Virus record (IMG/VR): IMGVR_UViG_3300031787_000722
Location: 1 to 26,332 of that record
Length of the DNA stretch: 26,332 nt
Source of the DNA: a virus
Reading direction: 5' to 3' (one strand)
Below are positions 12,351 to 20,125 of this stretch, in pieces (position 1 is the first letter of the stretch; each line of letters starts with the position of its first letter). Below the pieces are notes generated by a model. That model saw only the letters and a list, made by a program, of their open reading frames with translations. It was not told the origin of the DNA and made no database searches. The translations under genes and the position numbers were made by a program.

Positions 12351-12496
12351 GCTTTCTTTCGTACTGTTTTGCGTACTACTTTCTTGGCAGCCTTGCGAGC
12401 TGGCTTAACAGTAACTGGTTTCTCAATAGGGAACTCAAGCGTTGCCCTGGGGATAAAGCCAAAGCGATCTAGGATCCATGTAAAGATGAAGTTCAT
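12347..12496 (-). CDS. Small basic protein (49 aa) with hydrophobic N-terminus
   Basis: The ORF reads MNFIFTWILDRFGFIPRATL, followed by a very Lys/Arg-rich tail (PARKAAKKVVRKTVRKKA). The start overlaps the previous stop by ATGA and the stop overlaps the next start by GTGA, so it is almost certainly translated. The tail could bind DNA, membrane phospholipid or another virion protein. I recall similar short K/A-repeat proteins between tail and lysis genes of other phages. Function unknown. Confidence 0.65.
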   Translation of the reverse strand: MNFIFTWILDRFGFIPRATLEFPIEKPVTVKPARKAAKKVVRKTVRKKA

Positions 12497-12693
12497 GCCA
12501 AGCTCGCAACAAATTGATTAGCCTGTTCTTGTGTCATCACATTCCCATCGGCATCTTGCAGTTCTTTACCAGCTTTTATGTGTGTTTGAAACTCAGAGTG
12601 TTCTGCTGTACAAGTAAGACGACATAAACCATCGTCATCAATGCGAGCAAAGATTGTAATATCGTCTGTTTCTTTAATAATTTTATAAATCAT
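12493..12693 (-). CDS. Small protein following third fibre gene (66 aa)
   Basis: A 66-aa protein, MIYKIIKETDDITIFARIDDD..., with a beta-rich N-terminal half and the C-terminal DADGNVMTQEQANQFVASLA. It is coupled by ATGA to the fibre gene before it and to the basic gene after it. This repeats the arrangement fibre gene then small acidic protein found twice upstream, suggesting a fibre-assembly or capping role. That role is inferred from position only. Confidence 0.65.
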   Translation of the reverse strand: MIYKIIKETDDITIFARIDDDGLCRLTCTAEHSEFQTHIKAGKELQDADGNVMTQEQANQFVASLA

Positions 12694-13802
12694 AGTTCAG
12701 CACTCCAGCCTAAATATGATGCGTTTGTTAAGTTACCTAAACAAGATTGTCCCTGAACAAAATTATTTAATGATGTCATGCCAACAGTACCAGCCGTTAT
12801 GTTTGCTCCGTCAAAAGTAGGAACTGCTGTGCCAGTATATAATGAGCCGCCTTGACTGAGAACTCTGTAGTTTGAAGCTGTTCCTGTTTGTTCTAATGCA
12901 GAAGGAGATGCTCTCATCGGAACTGGAAACGGAAATATAAGTAATGCATTGCTAACAGTATAAGTTATACCAGTTCCAATATATGTATTTGCAGAAGCAG
13001 TAAATCTGTAATAATAGCGTTGTGCTAATTGCAATTCAGTTCCATAAGAACGCACATCAAAGCTAGTAGCTGTAGAGCCTACCTCAAGCTGAACTCCTGT
13101 GACATACCATGTGGCATTAAGAGTTCCAATAACAGATACCGCACCTGTTGCCGATAAAAAATTAGAACCAGACCATGCTCCAGCAGTACCACTAAATGAA
13201 GAACCAACACCTAGACCAAAGAATATTTTTAATCCAGCACCATTGTCAGTTAGCCATGTTCCGCTAGTATCGCCAGCAATAGTAATTGTTTCAAATTCCC
13301 ATGTATCTGCGACTGAAATTGTGTAAGTAAACGGATAAGAACGATTGTTTGCACTATTTCTAAATGAGCCACCAAAAGTGCCTGTTAACGAACTGCGTAC
13401 CCAAAACGAAAGGGTTACTGTTTTTGCATTAGCTGTACCCCAGTTTAAATCTGCAACATTAAAACCTTCAATCGATTGGCTAATCCCAGCATACTGAGAG
13501 GCAATTGAAGTATCTGCTGTAGTTGTAGTCCACTTTAAAGAATTTATAAAGCCAGCAGGAGCATTTGTATCTCGTTGTGCAGAATAAGCACCATCCGTAT
13601 CTTCAAAAACTATAAACCTATCAACAGGATATGCACCATCTGTTGTAACTGCACTACCAGCATTACGCTGGTCAATCACCATCGCACCATTGATGATGCG
13701 ATTCTTCATATTAACGGATGGTGTTACCGCATTAGCAGTAATACTCCCGTTGTACATGGGAGTTGTTATTCCTAGACTTCCATCGATAGTTACTGGTGGC
13801 AT
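12690..13802 (-). CDS. Tail fibre / receptor-binding protein (370 aa)
   Basis: A glycine-, serine- and threonine-rich beta protein. Near residues 34-49 it has NRIINGAMVIDQRNAG and then YPVDRF, and near 234-266 VTGVQLEVGSTATSF followed by LQLAQRYYYR. This set recurs in phage tail proteins with carbohydrate-binding-module-like beta sandwiches. The short N-terminus (PPVTIDGSLGITTP) probably attaches it to another fibre part. It is the third fibre of the array, so it may be the host-binding tip. The last residue region (SLNNFVQGQSCLGNLTNASY) is likely variable between relatives. Confidence 0.75.
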   Translation of the reverse strand: MPPVTIDGSLGITTPMYNGSITANAVTPSVNMKNRIINGAMVIDQRNAGSAVTTDGAYPVDRFIVFEDTDGAYSAQRDTNAPAGFINSLKWTTTTADTSIASQYAGISQSIEGFNVADLNWGTANAKTVTLSFWVRSSLTGTFGGSFRNSANNRSYPFTYTISVADTWEFETITIAGDTSGTWLTDNGAGLKIFFGLGVGSSFSGTAGAWSGSNFLSATGAVSVIGTLNATWYVTGVQLEVGSTATSFDVRSYGTELQLAQRYYYRFTASANTYIGTGITYTVSNALLIFPFPVPMRASPSALEQTGTASNYRVLSQGGSLYTGTAVPTFDGANITAGTVGMTSLNNFVQGQSCLGNLTNASYLGWSAEL

Positions 13803-14065
13803 TATTTTGCTCCTAACTTATTGGCTTGTTCAGCCTTAAATGTTTCGTATGCTTGGCGAACTTCGGGTGTCCATGCCGCATTGCAAATGTCTTTGACCTT
13901 TTGTTCTTGACCGCTAATGTCGGAATCAGGAGTTAATACCCAACGATGGAATGTGCGAGCAACAAATTGACCATCTCGCTCAATAACAGTAGCTTGGCGA
14001 ACTTGGATATTCCAATCGTTTACAACTTCAATTTGGTCAATGTTTGTGTTTTCTGTAAGTGCCAT
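13802..14065 (-). CDS. Small partner protein of second fibre (87 aa)
   Basis: The ATG at 14065 is chosen: it follows the fibre stop by two bases (TAA-TT-ATG) and removes an N-terminal stretch (MVFKCILLYGLI) that would overlap the fibre gene. The product (MALTENTNIDQIEVVNDWNI...) has a beta-rich N-terminal domain with VERDGQFVARTFHRWVL-like strands (sequence begins TVIERDGQ) and a helical C-terminus. It ends at the start of the third fibre. A fibre chaperone or tail-completion role is inferred from the repeated gene arrangement. Confidence 0.7.
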   Translation of the reverse strand: MALTENTNIDQIEVVNDWNIQVRQATVIERDGQFVARTFHRWVLTPDSDISGQEQKVKDICNAAWTPEVRQAYETFKAEQANKLGAK

Positions 14066-14067
14066 AA

Positions 14068-14718
14068 TTAATCCGTATAGTAAGATGCATTTAAATACCA
14101 AGTTATTGCAGTTCCCATTTCTGAAACTGCTATTGGTAATGGTGCGGAATCAACGCCAGCCGCAGTCATTCGATACATATCAAATCTAGTATTATTGTTT
14201 GGCACAATAGCTTGAACATTTATAAATGATGTTCCTGATGGGTTATACCAACCAGACCAATTAGTCGTTAATGGAAAACTTGCAGATGCGGCACTTGTAA
14301 AAGGTAACCCATTTATGTAAGCGATATAACCACCACTTAAAGTATTTTTGCTAAATGACAAATAAACTTGAACAGTTACAAATTTACCAATTTTTGTGTA
14401 TCTGCCATTTTGATTGGTGTATGTCGGACTTCCTGTTGTTCCACCGCTAGTTCCCAAAGTAGGTGTAAACGTTCCCTCTTCATAATCATCTAGCGTATTA
14501 GCGTCTGTGCTTGCTGATTGAGTAGCTGGGAATGTAATACCAGCACCGCTAGTAGATGGGGTAGCGTTACCCACACCCAAGCAGTTTAGGATTTGAATAC
14601 CCTCGTTGGTGTTTACTTTTAGAGCAGTTGTGCCGTTAGATTGAAGTTCAATCTCACCGCTTGTATCGGCACTTTGAATCAGCCCTGTGCTGGTGCTGGC
14701 ATTTATCAATACGGACAT
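14068..14718 (-). CDS. Tail fibre protein (216 aa)
   Basis: A Ser/Thr/Gly-rich protein of 216 aa. Residues 1-45 (MSVLINASTSTGLIQSADTS..., SNGTTALKV) form a repetitive beta region seen at fibre attachment points. Residues 77-85 hold LDDYEEGTF, followed by TPTLGTSGG, a segment often found just before the distal domain of phage tail fibres and structural adhesins. The rest (85-216) is a beta-rich distal domain. Its start overlaps the stop of the 89-aa gene and its stop is two bases before the 87-aa gene. Receptor binding is the probable role. Confidence 0.75.
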   Translation of the reverse strand: MSVLINASTSTGLIQSADTSGEIELQSNGTTALKVNTNEGIQILNCLGVGNATPSTSGAGITFPATQSASTDANTLDDYEEGTFTPTLGTSGGTTGSPTYTNQNGRYTKIGKFVTVQVYLSFSKNTLSGGYIAYINGLPFTSAASASFPLTTNWSGWYNPSGTSFINVQAIVPNNNTRFDMYRMTAAGVDSAPLPIAVSEMGTAITWYLNASYYTD

Positions 14719-14987
14719 TATGCTACTCCCTTCGGATACTTAGCCTTGACCGCCAAGCAGTCAGCAATGTATTTATCAATCTGTGCTTGGTCACCCTTTA
14801 CTACACCATCAATGTAATCGGTCATGGGTGGGTATTCTGCGGCTCGTTTAGCAATATAAGCATGAGCATCTACATAAGCCTGTACTGCATCTTTATCGTA
14901 TGCGACTTCGTTGCCGTCTTTGTCATAGGCTTTATCGCCATTAGTGGTAAGAACTTGTGGATATAGTTTATAAATAGCTTCAATCAT
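14718..14987 (-). CDS. Small partner protein of first short fibre (89 aa)
   Basis: An 89-aa acidic protein, MIEAIYKLYPQVLTTNGDKAYDKDG... ending ADCLAVKAKYPKGVA. Patterns VxTxGDxAYDKDGNEVxYD and RAAEYPxxxDYxDGxVKGDxAQ resemble small proteins found beside tail fibre genes in other phages. Function is not known; assembly or capping is likely. It is coupled by ATGA to the fibre before it and overlaps the fibre after it. Confidence 0.7.
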   Translation of the reverse strand: MIEAIYKLYPQVLTTNGDKAYDKDGNEVAYDKDAVQAYVDAHAYIAKRAAEYPPMTDYIDGVVKGDQAQIDKYIADCLAVKAKYPKGVA

Positions 14988-15583
14988 GCCGCAATCTCCA
15001 AAGCTGTAATTGTTGAACCAGTAACAAAAGTAGTATCGTTACCACGCCTGTTCACATATCCAGTTCCAGTTGTTACAAATTGTTGTATTTTGTAAGTTGT
15101 AGCAGAAGTGGTCGCTGGCGAATCTAAAAATGAAACGCTAGTGCATCCTAAATTATCTCCAGCACCACTTGCCCAATCAGCGTTATAACCTGAAACATTA
15201 TAAGTTCCACCAGTTCCTACACCTATTGCTGTTGAATCACGCATTAAACGAACACCAGTTCTAGCACTAGAAGCAACACCTAGCCAAGTGCTTACTAATA
15301 TAAGAATTTTGCTTGATGCACTTGTAGGTGTAATTGATAAAGAAAAACCTGTTATATCCACAAAACTTGTGCTCGTGGTTGAAAAAGTGTCATTTTTAAG
15401 GGTGCTTACCACTTGCAACACAGAACCAGTAGGTAATGCGGCTTTAGGAATAGACTGACCGCTAGAGCCTGTGGTTAGGATTGTTCCTGATACGGCTGGT
15501 AAGGTTAATACAGTAGTACCAGCAACGGCTGGTTCTTGTAATGTAACGCTACCCGATGTTGAGCCTACTAAAACAATACTCAT
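14984..15583 (-). CDS. Tail fibre protein (199 aa)
   Basis: The ATG at 15583 is preferred: it overlaps the stop of the 540-aa fibre by ATGA and has GGTGG upstream, whereas a GTG four codons earlier would lie inside that gene. The N-terminus (MSIVLVGSTSGSVTLQEPAV, then GTTVLTLPAVSGTILTTGS) is the short beta repeat that caps fibres and joins modules in many phages. The distal part (60-199) is a beta-rich domain with ILILVSTWLGV and TTYKIQQFV strands. It begins the series of three fibre-plus-partner pairs. Confidence 0.75.
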   Translation of the reverse strand: MSIVLVGSTSGSVTLQEPAVAGTTVLTLPAVSGTILTTGSSGQSIPKAALPTGSVLQVVSTLKNDTFSTTSTSFVDITGFSLSITPTSASSKILILVSTWLGVASSARTGVRLMRDSTAIGVGTGGTYNVSGYNADWASGAGDNLGCTSVSFLDSPATTSATTYKIQQFVTTGTGYVNRRGNDTTFVTGSTITALEIAA

Positions 15584-17202
15584 AATATTACCCACCTTTG
15601 TCCTGATGCAACTGTTACTGAGAATCCGCTAGAGATTGTGATTGGCCCAACTGACAGGCAATTGTTGCCCGATGTCGTTGTAATGTTTTCAGCAATCGTG
15701 GTGCTGTTATAAGCAATTGCTTTAGTAGCAGCTGATCCAAAGTATTGACCACCAGCTACGGCTGACGTTGTAACCGATGTTACTAATCCCTTGCCATTAA
15801 CTGTAACTACAGGAATAGAGCTAGATGAGCCAAAGGTTCCAGTAGTTGAGTTGACTGTGGCTAATGTCAGAGCAGACGATCCAGCAGAGCTAGTCGCATC
15901 ACCAGTAAACGCTGGCAGTCTGGCTGCACCGAGTGTGCCACTAGAGATATTGCTTGCGTTAGTGGTATCAGTTGTTGCCGATGCAACTAATCCAAGGTTT
16001 GTCCTAGCTGTAGAAACAGAGGCTAGATCAGATAAGTTGTTTGCTGAAGAAAGAAAGCCTGTGCCAGATACATAGGCAGCTACCCAAGCAGAGCCTGTAT
16101 ATACTCGCATCTCACCAGCGACAGAGTTAAAGTATAGAGCGCCACCAACTAGAGCGTTGCCGTCATTGTCTAATGTAGGATTGCTTGTCTTGCTACCGAG
16201 ATATCTATCATCAAAGTTATCGTATGCTGCTAGTGTTGCATCACGAGCTGCCTCGGCTGCGGTCTGTGCGTTACCAGCTGCGGTAGCGGAGTTGGCTGCG
16301 TTGGTTGCGTTGGTTGATGCGTTCTGAATAGCAACAATGTTTGTAGCGTTTGTGTTAACCGCTGCAATGTTTGTAGCTACAGTTGTTACGTTTGCAGATA
16401 CACCGGCTACAGTTGTTACGTTACTAGAGATACCAGCTACTGTAGTCACATTGGCTGATATCCCAGCCACAGTCGATACGCTGGAGGAGACTCCAGCAAC
16501 TGTAGTCACGTTGCCTGAGATGCCAGCAACTGTATTGATGTTGCTTGAGTTGCCAGCAACCGATGTGACGTTAGCGCTAATCCCAGCAACTGTGGTTACG
16601 TTACCCGATATCCCAGCAACTGTATTAATGTTTGAATTATTACCAGCAACTGTGTTAACGCTTGCTATATTTGTAGCAACAGTATTGATGTTTGCTGACT
16701 GAGCTGCGACTGTAGTTACAGAGCCAATGCTTGGGCCAGCCTCTGGGTTACCAGTTGTTGCGTTAAAGGCTAAGACTGTACCAGCACGAGTTGCCTTAGC
16801 TGGCAAGGTCATGTTGATGTCAGTCGGATCTACTACTGGAGCCTTGAGGCCACGCTCTGCGGTCTCGGCTACTTGCTGTGCGTAGATTGTCTGGGAGTCT
16901 AGGTCAGTATTAAGGGTGCTGGCGAACAAGTCACCGCCTGTCGTATAGTCGCTAGTGCGTTGAATTGCTCTTGCGCCAACAATCGTAATATTGCCTGTGC
17001 CAGCGGTTACTAAGGTAATTGATCCTGTGCCATTAGCATTGATGGTTACGCTGTAATCTGTGGTCAGAGTCAGCAATGTACTGCCCCGATATACAGCGAT
17101 ATCGGTATTGGCAAGAATTTCAAACGTAAACGAGTATGGCCCGACACCAGTATTGGTGTAGACCACACGTCTTGCTACGTTAGATATCGCATAATCAGCC
17201 AT
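15580..17202 (-). CDS. T7-type tail fibre with decapeptide-repeat shaft
   Basis: A 540-aa fibre. Residues 1-120 resemble the N-terminal anchor of T7-like tail fibres (NVARRVVYTNTGVGPYSFTF, FEILANTDIAVYRG, VGARAIQRTSDY, LDSQTIYAQQVAETAERGLK), which binds the tail hub. Residues 161-290 are 13 decapeptides of form N-V-T-T-V-A-G-I-S-A, probably a trimeric coiled or beta shaft. Then come an alanine-rich helix (300-327), a beta segment around GSAWVAAYV, and NNLSDLASVSTARTNLGL with ISSGTLGAARLPAFTGD, typical distal fibre repeats. AGGG lies seven bases before the ATG. It is the anchor for the shorter fibres that follow. Confidence 0.9.
   Translation of the reverse strand: MADYAISNVARRVVYTNTGVGPYSFTFEILANTDIAVYRGSTLLTLTTDYSVTINANGTGSITLVTAGTGNITIVGARAIQRTSDYTTGGDLFASTLNTDLDSQTIYAQQVAETAERGLKAPVVDPTDINMTLPAKATRAGTVLAFNATTGNPEAGPSIGSVTTVAAQSANINTVATNIASVNTVAGNNSNINTVAGISGNVTTVAGISANVTSVAGNSSNINTVAGISGNVTTVAGVSSSVSTVAGISANVTTVAGISSNVTTVAGVSANVTTVATNIAAVNTNATNIVAIQNASTNATNAANSATAAGNAQTAAEAARDATLAAYDNFDDRYLGSKTSNPTLDNDGNALVGGALYFNSVAGEMRVYTGSAWVAAYVSGTGFLSSANNLSDLASVSTARTNLGLVASATTDTTNASNISSGTLGAARLPAFTGDATSSAGSSALTLATVNSTTGTFGSSSSIPVVTVNGKGLVTSVTTSAVAGGQYFGSAATKAIAYNSTTIAENITTTSGNNCLSVGPITISSGFSVTVASGQRWVIL
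16333..16722 (-). repeat. 30-bp tandem coding repeats, 13 units
   Basis: The DNA encodes 13 diverged copies of a ten-residue unit ((N/S)-(V/I)-(T/N)-(T/S)-V-A-(G/T)-x-(S/I)-x) in register without insertions. The copies differ mostly at third codon positions and at unit positions 1, 8, 9 and 10. They are in frame and internal to the fibre gene, so copy number can change shaft length. Confidence 0.85.
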
Positions 17203-17239
17203 AATATTTCCCTAATCTAGTTGATTTTTTCATAAAAGT

Positions 17240-20125
17240 CTATCGCTTGTATTTCCCATAATCACGCTTTGCTTGCTCTACATCTCTGAACGCCTCGGCA
17301 AGATCGGGATCTTCTGCAATTAATATCTTCTTAGCCATGCTATATCTATCCGATATCTCTTTGCTAATAATCGACTGAGCTTTACCTAAGTCAACTGTTG
17401 CCAAATCTTGCAAGTTCTGGCCAAGACTCTCAACTGCTTTTGCTAATGAACCATCTTGGGTTGCTATCTCAATCCAGCGGTTGTACTGACTAGCGGACAA
17501 CTTGATGCCTTCAATGCTTTGGTTTGGTATATACATTGGAATGTTGTACTCAACCAATACGGCATGAGCTGGGCTGAACTTGCCATCCGATAACTTTAGG
17601 GGATTAAACATCTCATAAAGGTTACCTTTTCCAACCTTTTGTACATCACCAGTAATTGGGTCAAATTGACGTGGCAAGCTGTCGGATGTCAAAGGATTGC
17701 GAGACTTGTAGTAATTGACTGCCTCATAGAATCCACGCACCGCTGGCTCAACTAGGTCTTGCTTAAAGCCCATCTCGCCCGGCATCGTGTTGGATCTAGT
17801 TGGATCAACGATACGCTCAATCGCTGCCACAAAAGAACTGTGTGTTCCCAATGGCGATCCACCGATAGCAAACTCGGATACTTGCTTCGATGCTTTCTTG
17901 ATTAAGTCATAAAAAATGGATGGGGCATCTTTAGATCCAGAGGTGAATATCTTGCTGATATCGCTAAATCCTTGGAGCATTGGTTGCTCTGAGAGATATT
18001 GGTATATACCAATGGTAGCACCCATAGCCATCTTCTCCATGTCTGTGCCACCATGAGTCATCTGTGCATACTCGCCAGCTGTAGCACCGATTCCAAGCAA
18101 TGTGGCAATTGGCTCTAGACCAGCATAAGAAATATAGACTTTGTCTGGACCATACTTAACTGACGTAATCTTTTCAAACTCAGCAAGCAAGTCAGGATCT
18201 ACATCAGCCTTATTAAATACCATTGAGTATTGTTGCCAGCCTGTACCCTCTAATGCCTTCTTGTCATCCATCCGCATTGGGCCGTAGCCTGTCAGCTTGC
18301 CTTCAAATGTACCAGCGCTGACTGAATAAATCATTGCACCGCCAAGGGTAACACGAGCCATTGCTTGGTCTCTGCGAATACCGCCAGCATTAAAGTCACC
18401 CCAGAATCGTGGGCTTGCAAAGTTTAAGCCTGGAGTTCTAGCCATTGCCTCTAAAGCAATATTGGTTGGAGTCTTAACGAATGGTACAAATATCTTAATT
18501 AATGGATTCTGAGCTGCTGACTGCAAGCCTTGTAATGACTGCTCTAGCTCACGAGTAAACGTAACTGTACGAGATACAGCCTTAGCAGCCTCGTCAATAT
18601 CTGGTGTTGGGTTGGCAAGTAAACTAGCTGTTAGGTCAGATGCCTGTTTAGCTGCCTCATCTGGAGTAAGGCCAGACTGTATTAATTTTTTATATGTTCT
18701 GTCACCTTCTCGAACTGCAAGAGCATTTAACTCCATGCGATAGCCAACTGCTTTGTAGAACTCATCCTCTGCCATAAGCGCTCTGCCAGGCAATGTAACG
18801 AACTTGCCCCAATAACGCAATGCGTTACTAAGCGCTTTGCCTGTCTCAGAGTCACCAAAGTCAATGTCAAATGCATCTCGCCCAACTCGGCCAGTTTCAA
18901 TCTTAGTGAATGGATCGGTTGACGTATTCTTGACAAATGCAGTAGCAGCTATTTCTCCACCTTCTCTGATACCTTGCAAGAACCCGGCAGCCTGAGCATA
19001 TACCTCATTCATTGAGATAGCTTCTTCGCCACCTTTAAATAATAGGTTTCTGCCTTTGCCAATAAAAGATGCAACAGCTCGCTCTGGCATCTGTAATGCA
19101 CCAAAGAATAAGTTACCCGCCATATTCTTGGCATGGGTTACTGGGCTAGATAGCAGACCATTAATCCAAGTAGAGAACCACACATCTTTAAGAGTTCCTG
19201 ATATTGATTTATCTGCAAGCTCTGCCATTGCAGCTTTGCTTGATAGCGCTGTGTACTTATTGGCTAGGTCAAATGCAGACTCAATGCCACCAGCCTCTGT
19301 CATTAAACCAGCAAGCATCTCACCTCTGTTAACTGATGACTGTCTGGCTTGAGAGAAAATGCCAAGGGATCTAGCAATATCTACTTGTCTACCTTTAACC
19401 GCCTTAGCAACAACACCCTCATAGGCAATGGCTTGCAAGAACTCTGAAGACAACTCGTCTGTTAGTGTGCCGTTAGCCTTAGCCTCTTTAACCTTTAAGC
19501 CAAGGTCATATGTTCTCTTGCTGGCATCAGACTGAACCAATAGCATCTTGTATGCTTTGCCATAATCAGCCTCTGTAGCCACGCTTGGATCTATCAGCCT
19601 AGCAACAAATGCCTCATCGTATCCCTCAGCAGATGCCTTAGCAGCAAAGTCTGTATAGCTAATTCTCTCAAACTTATCTGCGCCAACTGACCTAGCGACA
19701 GCTTCAATGTGCTGCTTAAATGTATCTGGGCCATCAATCAAATCTAGGTTAAACACAGTCTCTGGCACACCAGCTGCAACCTCTGCTGACGTGGGTGAGG
19801 GTTTACCCGTAGTCGGCATGGTTGGAGTGGCTTTTTCAATAGCTTCTGCCTGTGCTGGCTTGGCCTCTTTAATAACGCTATAAGGCCCTATTTTCCCTGT
19901 CTCTGTACCTTCGGGTAGGATAGGTCTTTCTGTGCGCTTAGGAGCCTTTTTAACTGCCCTCCTAATCATTGATTCAAACCCAGCTACTTGGGTTGGCTCA
20001 AACTCAGGATTCTGGTCTGTTAATGCAGTAGGATCTAATGGCTCGGATTCTGGTGGCAGCGCAGCAACATCTTGCTCTACTGTAGAGAGTTCATCTAACC
20101 GCTCGTTTAATGGCTTTATAGACAT
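17240..20125 (-). CDS. Large internal virion / DNA-ejection protein (961 aa)
   Basis: This is the longest protein in the window and probably enters the cell with the DNA. Residues 1-125 are Pro/Glu-rich and disordered. 315-345 contain VWFSTWINGLLSSPVTHAKNMAGN (given in parts: WINGLLSSP, THAKNMAGN), a hydrophobic motif I know from phage ejection and polyvalent proteins, and about 540-565 has IFVPFVKTPTNIAL. Several amphipathic or membrane-active helices follow (590-605). No protease, lytic transglycosylase or nuclease motif is visible. Its place after the other internal proteins matches gp16 of T7-like phages, though it is shorter and without the transglycosylase domain I can recognise. It starts by TAATG overlap. 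Confidence 0.75.
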   Translation of the reverse strand: MSIKPLNERLDELSTVEQDVAALPPESEPLDPTALTDQNPEFEPTQVAGFESMIRRAVKKAPKRTERPILPEGTETGKIGPYSVIKEAKPAQAEAIEKATPTMPTTGKPSPTSAEVAAGVPETVFNLDLIDGPDTFKQHIEAVARSVGADKFERISYTDFAAKASAEGYDEAFVARLIDPSVATEADYGKAYKMLLVQSDASKRTYDLGLKVKEAKANGTLTDELSSEFLQAIAYEGVVAKAVKGRQVDIARSLGIFSQARQSSVNRGEMLAGLMTEAGGIESAFDLANKYTALSSKAAMAELADKSISGTLKDVWFSTWINGLLSSPVTHAKNMAGNLFFGALQMPERAVASFIGKGRNLLFKGGEEAISMNEVYAQAAGFLQGIREGGEIAATAFVKNTSTDPFTKIETGRVGRDAFDIDFGDSETGKALSNALRYWGKFVTLPGRALMAEDEFYKAVGYRMELNALAVREGDRTYKKLIQSGLTPDEAAKQASDLTASLLANPTPDIDEAAKAVSRTVTFTRELEQSLQGLQSAAQNPLIKIFVPFVKTPTNIALEAMARTPGLNFASPRFWGDFNAGGIRRDQAMARVTLGGAMIYSVSAGTFEGKLTGYGPMRMDDKKALEGTGWQQYSMVFNKADVDPDLLAEFEKITSVKYGPDKVYISYAGLEPIATLLGIGATAGEYAQMTHGGTDMEKMAMGATIGIYQYLSEQPMLQGFSDISKIFTSGSKDAPSIFYDLIKKASKQVSEFAIGGSPLGTHSSFVAAIERIVDPTRSNTMPGEMGFKQDLVEPAVRGFYEAVNYYKSRNPLTSDSLPRQFDPITGDVQKVGKGNLYEMFNPLKLSDGKFSPAHAVLVEYNIPMYIPNQSIEGIKLSASQYNRWIEIATQDGSLAKAVESLGQNLQDLATVDLGKAQSIISKEISDRYSMAKKILIAEDPDLAEAFRDVEQAKRDYGKYKR

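Noticed and set aside
16337-16702. Regular 30-bp repeats resembling a CRISPR array, and a plus-strand 121-codon frame through them
   Set aside because: The repeats are contiguous, without unique spacers, in frame and encode a fibre shaft. The antisense frame is a by-product of the repetitive codons.
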